NCBI GenBank assembly: GCA_046597185.1
Contig: JBKJLF010000340.1
Span: 1 to 8,691, forward strand
DNA: 8,691 nt
Reading direction: 5' to 3'
Source of the DNA: CAMBDR01 sp046597185
Lineage (GTDB): Bacteria; Pseudomonadota; Gammaproteobacteria; Burkholderiales; Burkholderiaceae_D
Both the position numbers and the translations under genes were made by a program. Every line of letters begins with the position of its first letter. Positions within the stretch are counted from its first letter, which is position 1. A model generated the notes under the pieces. It saw nothing but the letters and a program-made list of their open reading frames with translations, was not told where the DNA came from and did no database searches. Shown one piece after another: positions 1-6,228 of this stretch.

Positions 1-1724
1 TGCTACTCGGCGGCTTTCCACTGGAAAACATTGCGCGCATCGAAGTCATTCGTGGGCCGGGGTCGGCCTTATATGGCGCTGATGCATTTAGCGGAGTGAT
101 CAATATCGAAACCAAAAGCGCTGATGACATCAACGGTTGGGTCGTCGGCGCAAGGTTGGGGAGTTATCACAGCCGCGACACCTGGCTGCAATATGGCGGC
201 AAATCGGGCCAGCTTCAATCCGCATTTTATTTGCGCCATGGCAAAACCGATGGTTATCGCGGTACGATTGAAAAAGATTTACAAGCCAATCTCGACCCGA
301 TTTTCGGCAGCCACGCCTCACTTGCGCCCGGCCCCTTGAATCTGGATGCCGAAGAATTGGATGCGCAGCTTGATCTCAGCCTCGACCATTGGCGGCTCCA
401 GGCCAGCGTGCAAAATCGCAAACTGGGCACGGGCGCGGGCTTGGCAGAAAGCTTGGACCCGATTGGGAAATTCCCTGAAACCCGATACAACCTCAGCCTA
501 TCCTGGCAGAAAAATAATTTCATCCCATCGTGGAATGTAGCCGCATCGTATTCTCATCTTCATTTGGTCGAAAAAGTGGGCTCACCAACCTATGTGCTAT
601 TCCCGCCGGGGGCGTTTGGCGGACTGTTTCCAAATGGTTTGATTGGCAACCCCGGACATAGCGAGCGCCACCATCGCTTTGAATTCTCGGCCACCTATAC
701 TGGCTGGTCTCAGCACCAGTTACGATTTGGGGCGGGGCATGAAATTGAAGACTTATACAAAATTGAAGAATATAAAAATTTTACATTTACGCCAACACCC
801 GGTGGCGGCAGTGTACTCACACCACTGGGGGGCATTGTAAATGCCGCAGGCAACCCGGCACTGATTTACTTGACGCCGCACAAACACGCTTTATCGTATG
901 CATTTGTCCAGGATGAATGGAATGTGGCACAAGACTGGACGCTGACGGCGGGCCTGCGCTATGACCGCTATTCCGACTTTGGCAGCACCACCAATCCCAG
1001 ATTGTCCTTGGTATGGAATGCATCCTACAATGTGGTTTTGAAAGCGATTCATGCCCGTGCCTTCCGCGCACCCAGTTTTTCGGATCAATATTCGATTAAC
1101 AACCCGGTGGCGATTGGCAACCCGAATATTGGCCCGGAGAAAATCGCCTCGAATGAATTGGCGGCCATTTGGCGCGTGAAACCGGGTTTGCAATGCAATT
1201 TAACGCTGTTTCAGTACACGCAAAAAAATATCATCCAATATGTGACCGATCCCGGCCCTAACGGCACCGCCACCGCGCAAAACACGGGCGACCAAAGCGG
1301 GCACGGGTTTGAATTTGAGGGCACCTGGGATGTGAATTCGCAATGGCGGCTTGTTGGCAATTATTCCTATCAACGCTCAAAAGATGAAACCAGCGGCAAG
1401 GATGCGGGCTTGTCGCCGCACCACCATGTGTTTTTGCGCTCAAGCTGGCAATTTGCGCCATTCTGGCAAATGGGTGCTGCGCTCAACTATGTCGCCAATC
1501 GGCAACGCCAACCGCAGGATACGCGCCCAGCGATTGCGGATTATGCGACGCTGGATTTGAATGTGCGGCGTGAACGAGTTTGGCGCAATTGGGAATTACA
1601 GATGGCCGTCAAAAACCTGTTCAACCGTGATGTGCGCGAGCCAAGTTTGGCACCGGGGAATGTTCAGTTCGACTTGCCGCAACCAAGGCGCTCGGCGCAG
1701 GTGCAGATGATTTATAAATTCTAA
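1..1724 (+). CDS. TonB-dependent outer-membrane receptor, 5'-truncated by the window edge
   Basis: The frame is open from the first bases (first full codon at 3) to TAA at 1722-1724, about 573 residues, so the start, signal peptide and TonB box lie upstream. The first visible residues are the end of a plug domain: IEVIRGPGSALYGADAFSGV is a hallmark of TonB-dependent siderophore, cobalamin and colicin receptors. The rest alternates short polar and aromatic strands typical of a 22-stranded beta barrel, with a late KNLFNRDVREPS segment common in this family. The protein ends in IYKF; a terminal aromatic residue is the outer-membrane insertion (BAM) signal. It would import a ligand using TonB-ExbBD energy; the substrate cannot be read from the sequence. 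The lipoxygenase follows after 70 bp on the same strand, which may mean co-transcription. An internal GTG at 96 falls inside the plug motif and is not the start. Confidence 0.93.
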   Translation, partial: LLGGFPLENIARIEVIRGPGSALYGADAFSGVINIETKSADDINGWVVGARLGSYHSRDTWLQYGGKSGQLQSAFYLRHGKTDGYRGTIEKDLQANLDPIFGSHASLAPGPLNLDAEELDAQLDLSLDHWRLQASVQNRKLGTGAGLAESLDPIGKFPETRYNLSLSWQKNNFIPSWNVAASYSHLHLVEKVGSPTYVLFPPGAFGGLFPNGLIGNPGHSERHHRFEFSATYTGWSQHQLRFGAGHEIEDLYKIEEYKNFTFTPTPGGGSVLTPLGGIVNAAGNPALIYLTPHKHALSYAFVQDEWNVAQDWTLTAGLRYDRYSDFGSTTNPRLSLVWNASYNVVLKAIHARAFRAPSFSDQYSINNPVAIGNPNIGPEKIASNELAAIWRVKPGLQCNLTLFQYTQKNIIQYVTDPGPNGTATAQNTGDQSGHGFEFEGTWDVNSQWRLVGNYSYQRSKDETSGKDAGLSPHHHVFLRSSWQFAPFWQMGAALNYVANRQRQPQDTRPAIADYATLDLNVRRERVWRNWELQMAVKNLFNRDVREPSLAPGNVQFDLPQPRRSAQVQMIYKF

Positions 1725-1738
1725 AAACCAAGGAGCGC

Positions 1739-1798
1739 ATGCCAAACTATGCAACCCTTATTTTACCAAATCATTTCGGTAGGGAGTACGCACGATGA
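1739..1798 (+). CDS. Possible 19-codon leader peptide upstream of lipoxygenase
   Basis: An ATG at 1739 follows AAGGAG (1730-1735), though the spacer is only 3 nt. The ORF reads MPNYATLILPNHFGREYAR and its TGA (1796-1798) overlaps the lipoxygenase ATG (1795-1797) as ATGA, the geometry of translational coupling. The lipoxygenase has its own Shine-Dalgarno, AGGGAG at 1781-1786, inside this ORF. No homology is recognised. It may be a real coupling leader or a chance ORF; the exact overlap and upstream AAGGAG are the only support. Confidence 0.3.
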   Translation: MPNYATLILPNHFGREYAR

Positions 1799-4038
1799 AA
1801 CGACAAATGAAATCCACCTCGTGGCAAAGCGCCATTAGCAAACTAGGTAAAGAACACACGCATAAGCTGCCTTGTCTACCGCAGCATGCCTCGCCGAAGC
1901 AATTGGCGAAACGCCAATTTCAATTGTCTAAGGCGCGCACGGATTACAACTATATGTTGACCTATATCGAGCCTGTGCCGTTTTCCGCCAATGTGCCTAA
2001 AGTGGAAAAATTCAGCCCAGACTACCGCGCCTTGGTCGCCAAGGTGATTGCGCCGATGGTGGAAAACTTTAAGCAAGTGGTCCTCAAGTTATACAGTGTT
2101 CAGTTGGCGCACGATTTGCCCGTGAATTTAATTGATAGCATTAAACGCAAGCCAGAAAAATTTGCGCTCGAATGGTATGACACTATGCAAGCTTTGTCGC
2201 AAGAGCGGCAAAGTGCCAAAGAACGCGCCGCAGCGCAGGCTAATGCTGTGGCGGCTACCTCAGTTTCTACTTCAGTCACACCGTCCGTCATCTCACCCAC
2301 AAAAGCTACGCCTAAGCCTTTACTCAAGGCGCTTGGTAATTTAGCGCATGTGCCGGGTGATATCGAAAAAATGGTGTCAGGTTTAGCAAAAGTCCACGCC
2401 GATTTTAGCCGTGATGGCCCCACTTCTTTATTAAAATCCTTGCTGCATGAAACCATTTCCACTGAGGCGGGGCGCGACTTTTTGCGTCCCAGTAGTGAAG
2501 ACGATTACGAGCAACTCTATCAAACCTTGGCCCGCCCCCTAGCTTTGCAAGTTGCGCCGCAAGACTGGATGCTGGGCGATGAGCGCCCTTGCCAGCAAGA
2601 CTGGTATTTTGGCTATTTGCAAACGGCAGGTTTTAATACCACGCTGTTGCAAGGTCTGACCCCGTCAACCCTAGCCGCTTTGCTGCAAAAAATGCCGCTA
2701 ACCGATGCCCAATTTCAAGCCGTGTTGGGTGATGCCAGCGTGAGCTTGCAGCGCGCCTGTGAGCAGCGCCGCTTGTATGTCTGTGATTATGAATTTTTAG
2801 TCGGCGCTAAAGAGAGCGAATTTCGCGGACTTAAGCGCTACCTATCTACCCCCATCGCCTTGTTTTACTGGAACCCTAGCCCGCCGCCGGGTTATCCGCC
2901 GGGGGCGGGTGTATTGCAGCCGATTGCGATTCAACTGCATCAACAACATGACATCGAAACCGCGCCCATTTTCACCCCCAACGATAGCGCCAATGCGCAA
3001 GACCCGAACGGCCTCAAGTGGAAGCTGGCAAAATTCATCGTCAATGCCATGCAAGCGATTCATCATGAATCAATAGCCCATTTTGGTTCTTGTCACTTGG
3101 CGATAGAGCCAGCGGTGTTGGCCTCGCATCGACAATTGGCAGAGAACCATCCCCTGATGGTGTTATTGAAACCGCATTTTCGTTTTACTCTTCATCTCAA
3201 TACCACGGCGCGGCATAACCTCATTATTCCCGGTGGGGTGGTGGCGACCAATGTGGGGCCAGCGATTGAATCGAGTTGGGAAAAAATCAGTCAGGCGTTT
3301 ATCAATCGGCAGTTTGATGACATCAATCCAGAGCGTTTATTTGATTTGCGCAACGTGGCGAAACTGCCCGATTTTCCATTTCGCGATGACACGCTTTTGT
3401 TATGGAAGGCGATTAAAAAATATGTCGCTGCGTATTTGCGCTTGTACTATGAAAATGATGCAGCGGTGCAGCAAGATAGCGAGTTGCAAGCTTGGGTCAA
3501 TGAATTAGTCTCGCCCATGCATGCGGGTTTTCGCGGCATGCGCGGCTTGCGCAAGCTAGCTGAGCCGAATGCGGCCAAGCAGCTTTTTGAGCTGGATAAT
3601 CTCGATTATTTAATCGACATCGTTGCGTACTTGATTTATTTAGCAGGGCCGCAGCATGGCTCGGTCAATTATGCGCAATACCCTTTGATGTCGTTTGGCC
3701 CCTGTGTTATGGGCACGGTGTACCAACCTGGCCCAAGTCGCAGCACCGTGTTAAACGAGGTCGATGATTGTTTGCCGTGGTATCCACCGCTCGATCAGGT
3801 GTTATATACCTTCACGTTTGAATACCTGTTGAGCAATGTGCAGTACGATAAATTTGGGCACTACCCCGGCACGCCCAGCATGCCGTATTTTAAAGATGAG
3901 CGGGTGCAAGAAGTGCTGGCCGATTTTCAAGAAGAATTGGCCTTGATAGAGGCCGAAATCCGGCTTCGCAACCGCAATCGGCCAGTGCCGTATTTATTTC
4001 AAATGCCGTCGCGTTTGTCTAATAGTGTGAGTATTTAG
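1795..4038 (+). CDS. Bacterial lipoxygenase (non-heme iron fatty-acid dioxygenase)
   Basis: A 747-aa protein predicted to insert O2 into polyunsaturated fatty acids to form hydroperoxides. The family core is clear: PIALFYWNPS (353-362) and LQPIAIQL (374-381), then the iron-binding helix with H429 and H434 (H-x4-H) leading to ASHRQLAENHP and LLKPHFR. The second ligand helix has H621 and N625 (HGSVN), and the protein ends in NSVSI with I747 as last residue. These five match the soybean LOX-1 ligands H499, H504, H690, N694 and I839. A472 aligns without gaps to soybean A542, the 'Coffa' position, where Ala usually predicts S stereochemistry. No PLAT domain or signal peptide is evident. Residues about 135-175 form an Ala/Ser/Thr/Pro-rich linker. 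The start is supported by AGGGAG eight bases upstream. It lies between the TonB receptor and a phosphoribosyltransferase gene 35 bp downstream. Family assignment is firm; substrate and regiochemistry are not determined. Confidence 0.95.
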   Translation: MKRQMKSTSWQSAISKLGKEHTHKLPCLPQHASPKQLAKRQFQLSKARTDYNYMLTYIEPVPFSANVPKVEKFSPDYRALVAKVIAPMVENFKQVVLKLYSVQLAHDLPVNLIDSIKRKPEKFALEWYDTMQALSQERQSAKERAAAQANAVAATSVSTSVTPSVISPTKATPKPLLKALGNLAHVPGDIEKMVSGLAKVHADFSRDGPTSLLKSLLHETISTEAGRDFLRPSSEDDYEQLYQTLARPLALQVAPQDWMLGDERPCQQDWYFGYLQTAGFNTTLLQGLTPSTLAALLQKMPLTDAQFQAVLGDASVSLQRACEQRRLYVCDYEFLVGAKESEFRGLKRYLSTPIALFYWNPSPPPGYPPGAGVLQPIAIQLHQQHDIETAPIFTPNDSANAQDPNGLKWKLAKFIVNAMQAIHHESIAHFGSCHLAIEPAVLASHRQLAENHPLMVLLKPHFRFTLHLNTTARHNLIIPGGVVATNVGPAIESSWEKISQAFINRQFDDINPERLFDLRNVAKLPDFPFRDDTLLLWKAIKKYVAAYLRLYYENDAAVQQDSELQAWVNELVSPMHAGFRGMRGLRKLAEPNAAKQLFELDNLDYLIDIVAYLIYLAGPQHGSVNYAQYPLMSFGPCVMGTVYQPGPSRSTVLNEVDDCLPWYPPLDQVLYTFTFEYLLSNVQYDKFGHYPGTPSMPYFKDERVQEVLADFQEELALIEAEIRLRNRNRPVPYLFQMPSRLSNSVSI

Positions 4039-4073
4039 CTTGTAGCCCAACAACTGCGAGGGGAGGCAATAGC

Positions 4074-4721
4074 ATGATCGCCCATGTAAGCGAGAGGATA
4101 TGGGGTTTTCCGCCGCATATAGATCAGCCGCTGTATCTGTTTGAACATGACGCCGAGCTAAAGGCGCATCCGGCGTATGTTGCTGCGAAGGCAGGGGGGC
4201 GTGATGCGGCGGTGCTGTTAATGGCCGATTTGGCTGGCGAGTTTTTTAAAGCGATCAAAAACCAATTACCCCAGAATGCCATCTACGTCGCACCTTTTGC
4301 AAAAGAAGCAACCGGTGACAATGCCATCCCGCTGACGATGGCGGCCACATGTGCTATACTGACAGACGGCCAAGTAGATGAAGGAATTGTTCAAATAACA
4401 CGGGTTTTTCATACAGGTGCCGACCCGATGGAACGGCTTGCTACCCGCCCCCGGTTTGAAGGCACGGTCAAGCCGGATGCACAGTATGTCTTGGTAGACG
4501 ATGTGACGAGTATGGGCAGTACATTGGCTGAACTTGCCCATTTTATTCAGTTTCATGGCGGCAAAATAGGCCACATTGTCGTCTTAGTCAATGCAGGCAG
4601 AGACAAACGACTTAGGCCAAGTAAACAGTTACTCGCCACACTAGAACGGAGGTATCACCATGAAATCAGAGCCATCTTCGGCATCCACGTTAGCGCCCTC
4701 ACCGCCAACGAAGCCAGCTAG
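4074..4721 (+). CDS. Phosphoribosyltransferase-domain protein (type I PRTase fold)
   Basis: A 215-aa protein whose recognisable feature is the PRPP-binding loop YVLVDDVTSMGST (residues 138-150), with the paired acidic residues D142-D143 that contact the ribose of PRPP in type I phosphoribosyltransferases. The upstream 'hood' region that would define the base substrate (residues 1-60, including HPAYVAAKAGGRDAA) does not match a named purine, pyrimidine or ComF-type enzyme that I recognise, so the reaction is unknown. The start is supported by a strong site, AGGGGAGG at 4059-4066, seven bases upstream of ATG. It begins 35 bp after the lipoxygenase and its last 62 bases overlap the next ORF in another frame, so the three genes probably share an mRNA. 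It could be a salvage enzyme or a PRTase-fold protein with a regulatory role. Confidence 0.8.
   Translation: MIAHVSERIWGFPPHIDQPLYLFEHDAELKAHPAYVAAKAGGRDAAVLLMADLAGEFFKAIKNQLPQNAIYVAPFAKEATGDNAIPLTMAATCAILTDGQVDEGIVQITRVFHTGADPMERLATRPRFEGTVKPDAQYVLVDDVTSMGSTLAELAHFIQFHGGKIGHIVVLVNAGRDKRLRPSKQLLATLERRYHHEIRAIFGIHVSALTANEAS
4332..4360 (+). promoter_or_regulatory. Possible sigma-70-like promoter inside the PRTase gene
   Basis: CTGACG (4332-4337) and TATACT (4355-4360) are separated by exactly 17 bp, and TGC precedes the -10, giving an extended -10 (TGCTATACT). It would produce a transcript starting near 4367 that contains the 3' part of the PRTase gene and the complete 62-aa ORF. It is seen only as a consensus match within coding sequence and may be chance. 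Confidence 0.3.
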
Positions 4722-4848
4722 CTTATTGGTTTCCGATCTGCTGACGAGATCAGAAATCGACGAGCTAAGGCTGAAAAAGAAACAGATCTTAGATTACGCA
4801 CAAAAGGCATTACGCGAAAAGTTTGAAAAGATGGGGCTGTTGGGCTGA
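4660..4848 (+). CDS. Small charged helical protein of unknown function
   Basis: A 62-aa ORF starting inside the end of the PRTase gene (62-bp overlap, different frame). I accept it because GGAGG (4648-4652) sits seven bases before the ATG, one of the best ribosome-binding sites in the window. Residues 1-20 are Ser/Pro/Thr-rich and probably disordered. Residues 27-58 (LLTRSEIDELRLKKKQ onward) are rich in Lys, Glu, Leu and Arg and probably form one long amphipathic helix, suited to binding a partner protein. The overlap suggests translational coupling to the PRTase and perhaps a PRTase partner subunit, but this is inference. No family is recognised. Confidence 0.65.
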   Translation: MKSEPSSASTLAPSPPTKPASLLVSDLLTRSEIDELRLKKKQILDYAQKALREKFEKMGLLG

Positions 4849-5076
4849 TAGGCGGCGGGCTTGCTTGCTTGCCCAATAGCGGAAGAAGCGCGCAGCATTT
4901 TGCGGCATGGCTACGTCAAATTTTTGTGCTAGACTCAACATCATTCGCATAATTTAACCCACCACAAGGCGATATTGATGTTAGATATTGATACCGACCA
5001 CCACTATCTTAATTGTTGTTTTAAATTGCTTGAATGACGCCCTTACGCCATTGCTATTCGCACTGTATCGCGCTGC
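4849..5076. other. Convergent intergenic gap
   Basis: 228 bp between the rightward operon and the leftward toxin gene. I see no convincing ORF or RNA gene. It contains GGGC-TTGCTTGCTT-GCCC (4858-4875), a weak 4-bp-stem hairpin with no T-run, and a 9-bp direct repeat near its middle. A bidirectional terminator would be expected here, but no strong one is visible. Confidence 0.6.
4971..4992. repeat. 9-bp direct repeat GATATTGAT x2
   Basis: GATATTGAT occurs at 4971-4979 and again at 4984-4992, a 13-bp period. It may be a protein-binding site or chance in an AT-rich gap; no promoter is clearly associated with it. Confidence 0.4.
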
Positions 5077-5367
5077 TTATGCCAATGGATCAATCGGCCA
5101 AAGTTGCGCACTGTGCAGGACACGCAAAATACGCACGACATCACCCCTAATCCGATACGCGACGACATAAGACGTTTGCCGAACGACTAACTCTCTCGTG
5201 CCATCAAGCCGACCAAGACGGCCACCTTCAGGAAACTGAAGCAGCATCTTACATTGTGCGCTGATGCGCTCATCCACACTTGCCGCCGCACGCGGATTGT
5301 CCTGCTCAATGTAATCAAATATCTGGTTTCGGTCATCCAGTGCGTGCTGCGACCATTCTAGTTTCAT
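5077..5367 (-). CDS. RelE/ParE-family toxin of a type II toxin-antitoxin system
   Basis: A 96-aa protein with the RelE/ParE superfamily pattern: an N-terminal helix pair (MKLEWSQHALDDRNQIFDYI), the central PEGGRLGRLDGTREL turn and strand (46-60), and a C-terminal YRIRGDVVRILRVLHSAQLWP (71-91) that forms the final beta strands. R82 and H85 lie where RelE-type mRNA interferases carry active-site residues. RelE homologues cut mRNA in the ribosome, whereas ParE homologues poison gyrase; the terminal VLHSAQLWP resembles the RelE/StbE branch, so mRNA cleavage is more likely but not proven. Its ATG overlaps the antitoxin stop as ATGA, giving antitoxin-first, translationally coupled expression. Confidence 0.9.
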   Translation of the reverse strand: MKLEWSQHALDDRNQIFDYIEQDNPRAAASVDERISAQCKMLLQFPEGGRLGRLDGTRELVVRQTSYVVAYRIRGDVVRILRVLHSAQLWPIDPLA

Positions 5368-5672
5368 TTTTCAGCGTCATCGGCTGCGCGCAAGGCTGCT
5401 GATCGCCGCTTGGCAAAATGGGCCTCAACCTGATCTTGCGCAATAGCTGGGCGCGGATCATCCAGCGCCGCTTGCACCTTGGCGCGGAACCACTCGTCAT
5501 AGGCAGCGGGATCGGTGGCAAAACCGAAGGGCAGCGTGCCTTCGTTGGCAATCCGGGTCAACAGAATGCGTACCGCATCCGAAACGCTCAAGCCCATATT
5601 CTCCAGCACCGCCGTGGCGCGCGCTTTAACGGCAGCATCAATTCGGGTTTGTACCAGTGCATTGGCGCTCAT
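5364..5672 (-). CDS. RelB/DinJ-family antitoxin
   Basis: A 102-aa antitoxin. Residues 1-50 (ALVQTRIDAAVKARATAVL, then GLSVSDAVRILLTRIA and TLPF) are the ribbon-helix-helix DNA-binding and dimerisation domain of the RelB/DinJ family. The acidic and Ala-rich C-terminal half should wrap the toxin. The frame is open upstream to 5714, but I choose the ATG at 5672 because AAGGAG (5680-5685, minus strand) lies seven bases before it and homologues typically begin with short M-x-A/N-A-L-V-Q-TRID. The longer start would put the -10 element inside the gene. Its stop overlaps the toxin start by four bases. It should repress its own promoter, which contains a perfect palindrome. Confidence 0.9.
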   Translation of the reverse strand: MSANALVQTRIDAAVKARATAVLENMGLSVSDAVRILLTRIANEGTLPFGFATDPAAYDEWFRAKVQAALDDPRPAIAQDQVEAHFAKRRSAALRAADDAEK

Positions 5673-5702
5673 GAAGATTCTCCTTGTGAAAGACATCTTC
5701 GT

Positions 5703-5730
5703 ATTGTAATTCAAATGAATGACAAATCAA
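5703..5730 (-). promoter_or_regulatory. Promoter of the toxin-antitoxin operon
   Basis: On the minus strand TTGATT (5725-5730) and TACAAT (5703-5708) are spaced by 16 bp, a good sigma-70 match. Transcription would start near 5696, about 24 nt before the antitoxin ATG. It lies 49 bp beyond the 3' edge of the DGR template repeat, so TR and TA expression could be separate or overlapping. Confidence 0.6.
5709..5720. promoter_or_regulatory. Operator-like palindrome in the TA promoter
   Basis: ATTCA-AA-TGAAT is a perfect 12-bp inverted repeat that abuts the -10 hexamer and fills most of the promoter spacer. This is the usual position for autorepression by a ribbon-helix-helix antitoxin alone or in complex with its toxin. 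The binding role is inferred. Confidence 0.5.
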
Positions 5731-5770
5731 GCCCCAGCAGTAAAATTGCCAGAGTCCAGAATATCGCCGC

Positions 5771-5785
5771 CTCGGCTGGGCCGAG
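5771..5785 (-). other. Hairpin at the 3' edge of the template repeat
   Basis: CTCGGC-CCA-GCCGAG (minus strand) is a perfect 6-bp stem with a 3-nt loop. Its first arm is the last shared segment of TR and VR; its second arm is outside the TR and absent beside the VR. A structure exactly at the end of the template RNA could help position or protect the 3' side where cDNA synthesis starts in DGRs. There is no T-run, so it is not a typical terminator. Confidence 0.5.
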
Positions 5786-5886
5786 AGTGTTGTTACGGTT
5801 ATCTGGCGTGTTGTGGTTGCGATAGGCCGAGCGCAGGTTCGACGGGTTGTTGTTCCACGAACCACCGCGCAGCACGCGATTCTCTC
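5779..5886 (-). repeat. DGR template repeat (TR)
   Basis: This 108-bp noncoding segment aligns without gaps to 6246-6353 (offset 467), the end of the caspase-FGE gene. I count 17 mismatches; 15 occur where the minus-strand TR has adenine (7 A-to-G, 7 A-to-T, 1 A-to-C), out of 28 adenines. Of 80 non-adenine positions only 2 differ (5787, 5795). Adenine-directed substitution from an invariant template to a gene 3' end is the defining signature of mutagenic retrohoming. In the target frame it contains nine AAC codons plus one AAT, encoding GGSWNNNPSNLRSAYRNHN and further Asn codons, but an in-frame TGA (5885-5887) precedes it and there is no credible start, as expected for a template RNA. It lies 107 bp upstream of the antitoxin start, on the same strand. 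Confidence 0.9.
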
Positions 5887-6219
5887 AGGGCAGTGGAACC
5901 TTCACCGATAAGCCGTTGGCCCACAATGGGCAAACCAGCCATCTTTGAAGAGGGTGTTGCGCAAGTGTACCGTGTTGGCGCAGCGCAGGGGTGCGCCACC
6001 CAACTGCGTATGCGCTGGCGCACGGCTGATGCGCGCGCAGGCAGGCAACTTGGCAAAATGATCAGACAAATTAATTCCTTAAAAATTCGAGCCTGCGGCT
6101 GGCTTTGAACAAAGCAAACCGCATGCTATTGGCAGAGGGCGATAGTACACTAATTTGCACCAAATTCAAGATAAAATGTAGAAAATCGCAAAGCCTTTAA
6201 GAAACAAGACCAAAACTGC
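5887..6219 (-). other. Noncoding spacer between target gene and TR, possible template-RNA leader
   Basis: 333 bp with no supportable gene on either strand; in many DGRs this slot carries the small accessory gene avd, which is not seen. The part nearest the TR is GC-rich and can fold: TGGCGCA at 5976-5982 and a second copy at 6016-6022 can each pair with TGCGCCA at 5992-5998, giving alternative stems, and GCCCA-CAA-TGGGC (5919-5931) is another short hairpin. The part nearest the gene is AT-rich and carries a promoter-like pair. A weak terminator-like element (AGCC-GCA-GGCT then a T-run on the minus strand) lies at 6081-6100. Confidence 0.5.
6142..6169 (-). promoter_or_regulatory. Possible promoter for the TR RNA
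   Basis: On the minus strand TTGAAT (6164-6169) and TACTAT (6142-6147) are 16 bp apart, each a 4/6 match to consensus. Transcription would start near 6135 and reach the TR after about 250 nt of leader. Alternatively the TR may be transcribed by read-through from the target gene. The weak terminator-like hairpin at 6081-6100 lies in the path of this transcript. Confidence 0.3.
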
Positions 6220-6228
6220 CTACGGCAG
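6216..6228 (-). other. Short inverted repeat just after the VR, spanning the stop codon
   Basis: CTGCC-GTA-GGCAG is a perfect 5-bp stem, 17 bp beyond the VR end and containing the TAG stop. On the minus strand it is followed by TTTTGG. In the Bordetella phage DGR a hairpin or cruciform a few bases downstream of the VR promotes target recognition; this could be the counterpart, although its stem and loop are shorter. It could also be a weak terminator. Confidence 0.4.

Noticed and set aside
4930..4935. TGCTAGACT as an extended -10 promoter in the convergent gap.
   Set aside because: No acceptable -35 element at 16-18 bp spacing and no gene downstream on that strand.
5673..5714. Longer antitoxin start at 5714.
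   Set aside because: It would include the promoter -10 region and operator; the ATG at 5672 has a well-spaced AAGGAG.
5711..5884. The TR as the tail of a broken second FGE gene, with an open frame running on into a hydrophobic segment (AIFWTLAILLLGLDLSFI).
   Set aside because: An in-frame TGA directly precedes it, there is no FGE sequence upstream, and differences to the intact gene fall almost only on adenines, which simple pseudogene decay would not give. The hydrophobic tail overlaps the TA promoter.
5799..6056. Minus-strand 85-codon ORF as a possible Avd accessory protein.
   Set aside because: It runs through the TR in a different frame, lacks a ribosome-binding site and does not show the four-helix-bundle composition of Avd.
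5719..6108. Plus-strand 129-codon ORF across the TR and spacer.
   Set aside because: No Shine-Dalgarno, no recognisable domain, runs antisense through the TR, and is Cys/Arg-rich as expected for a shadow of GC-rich sequence.
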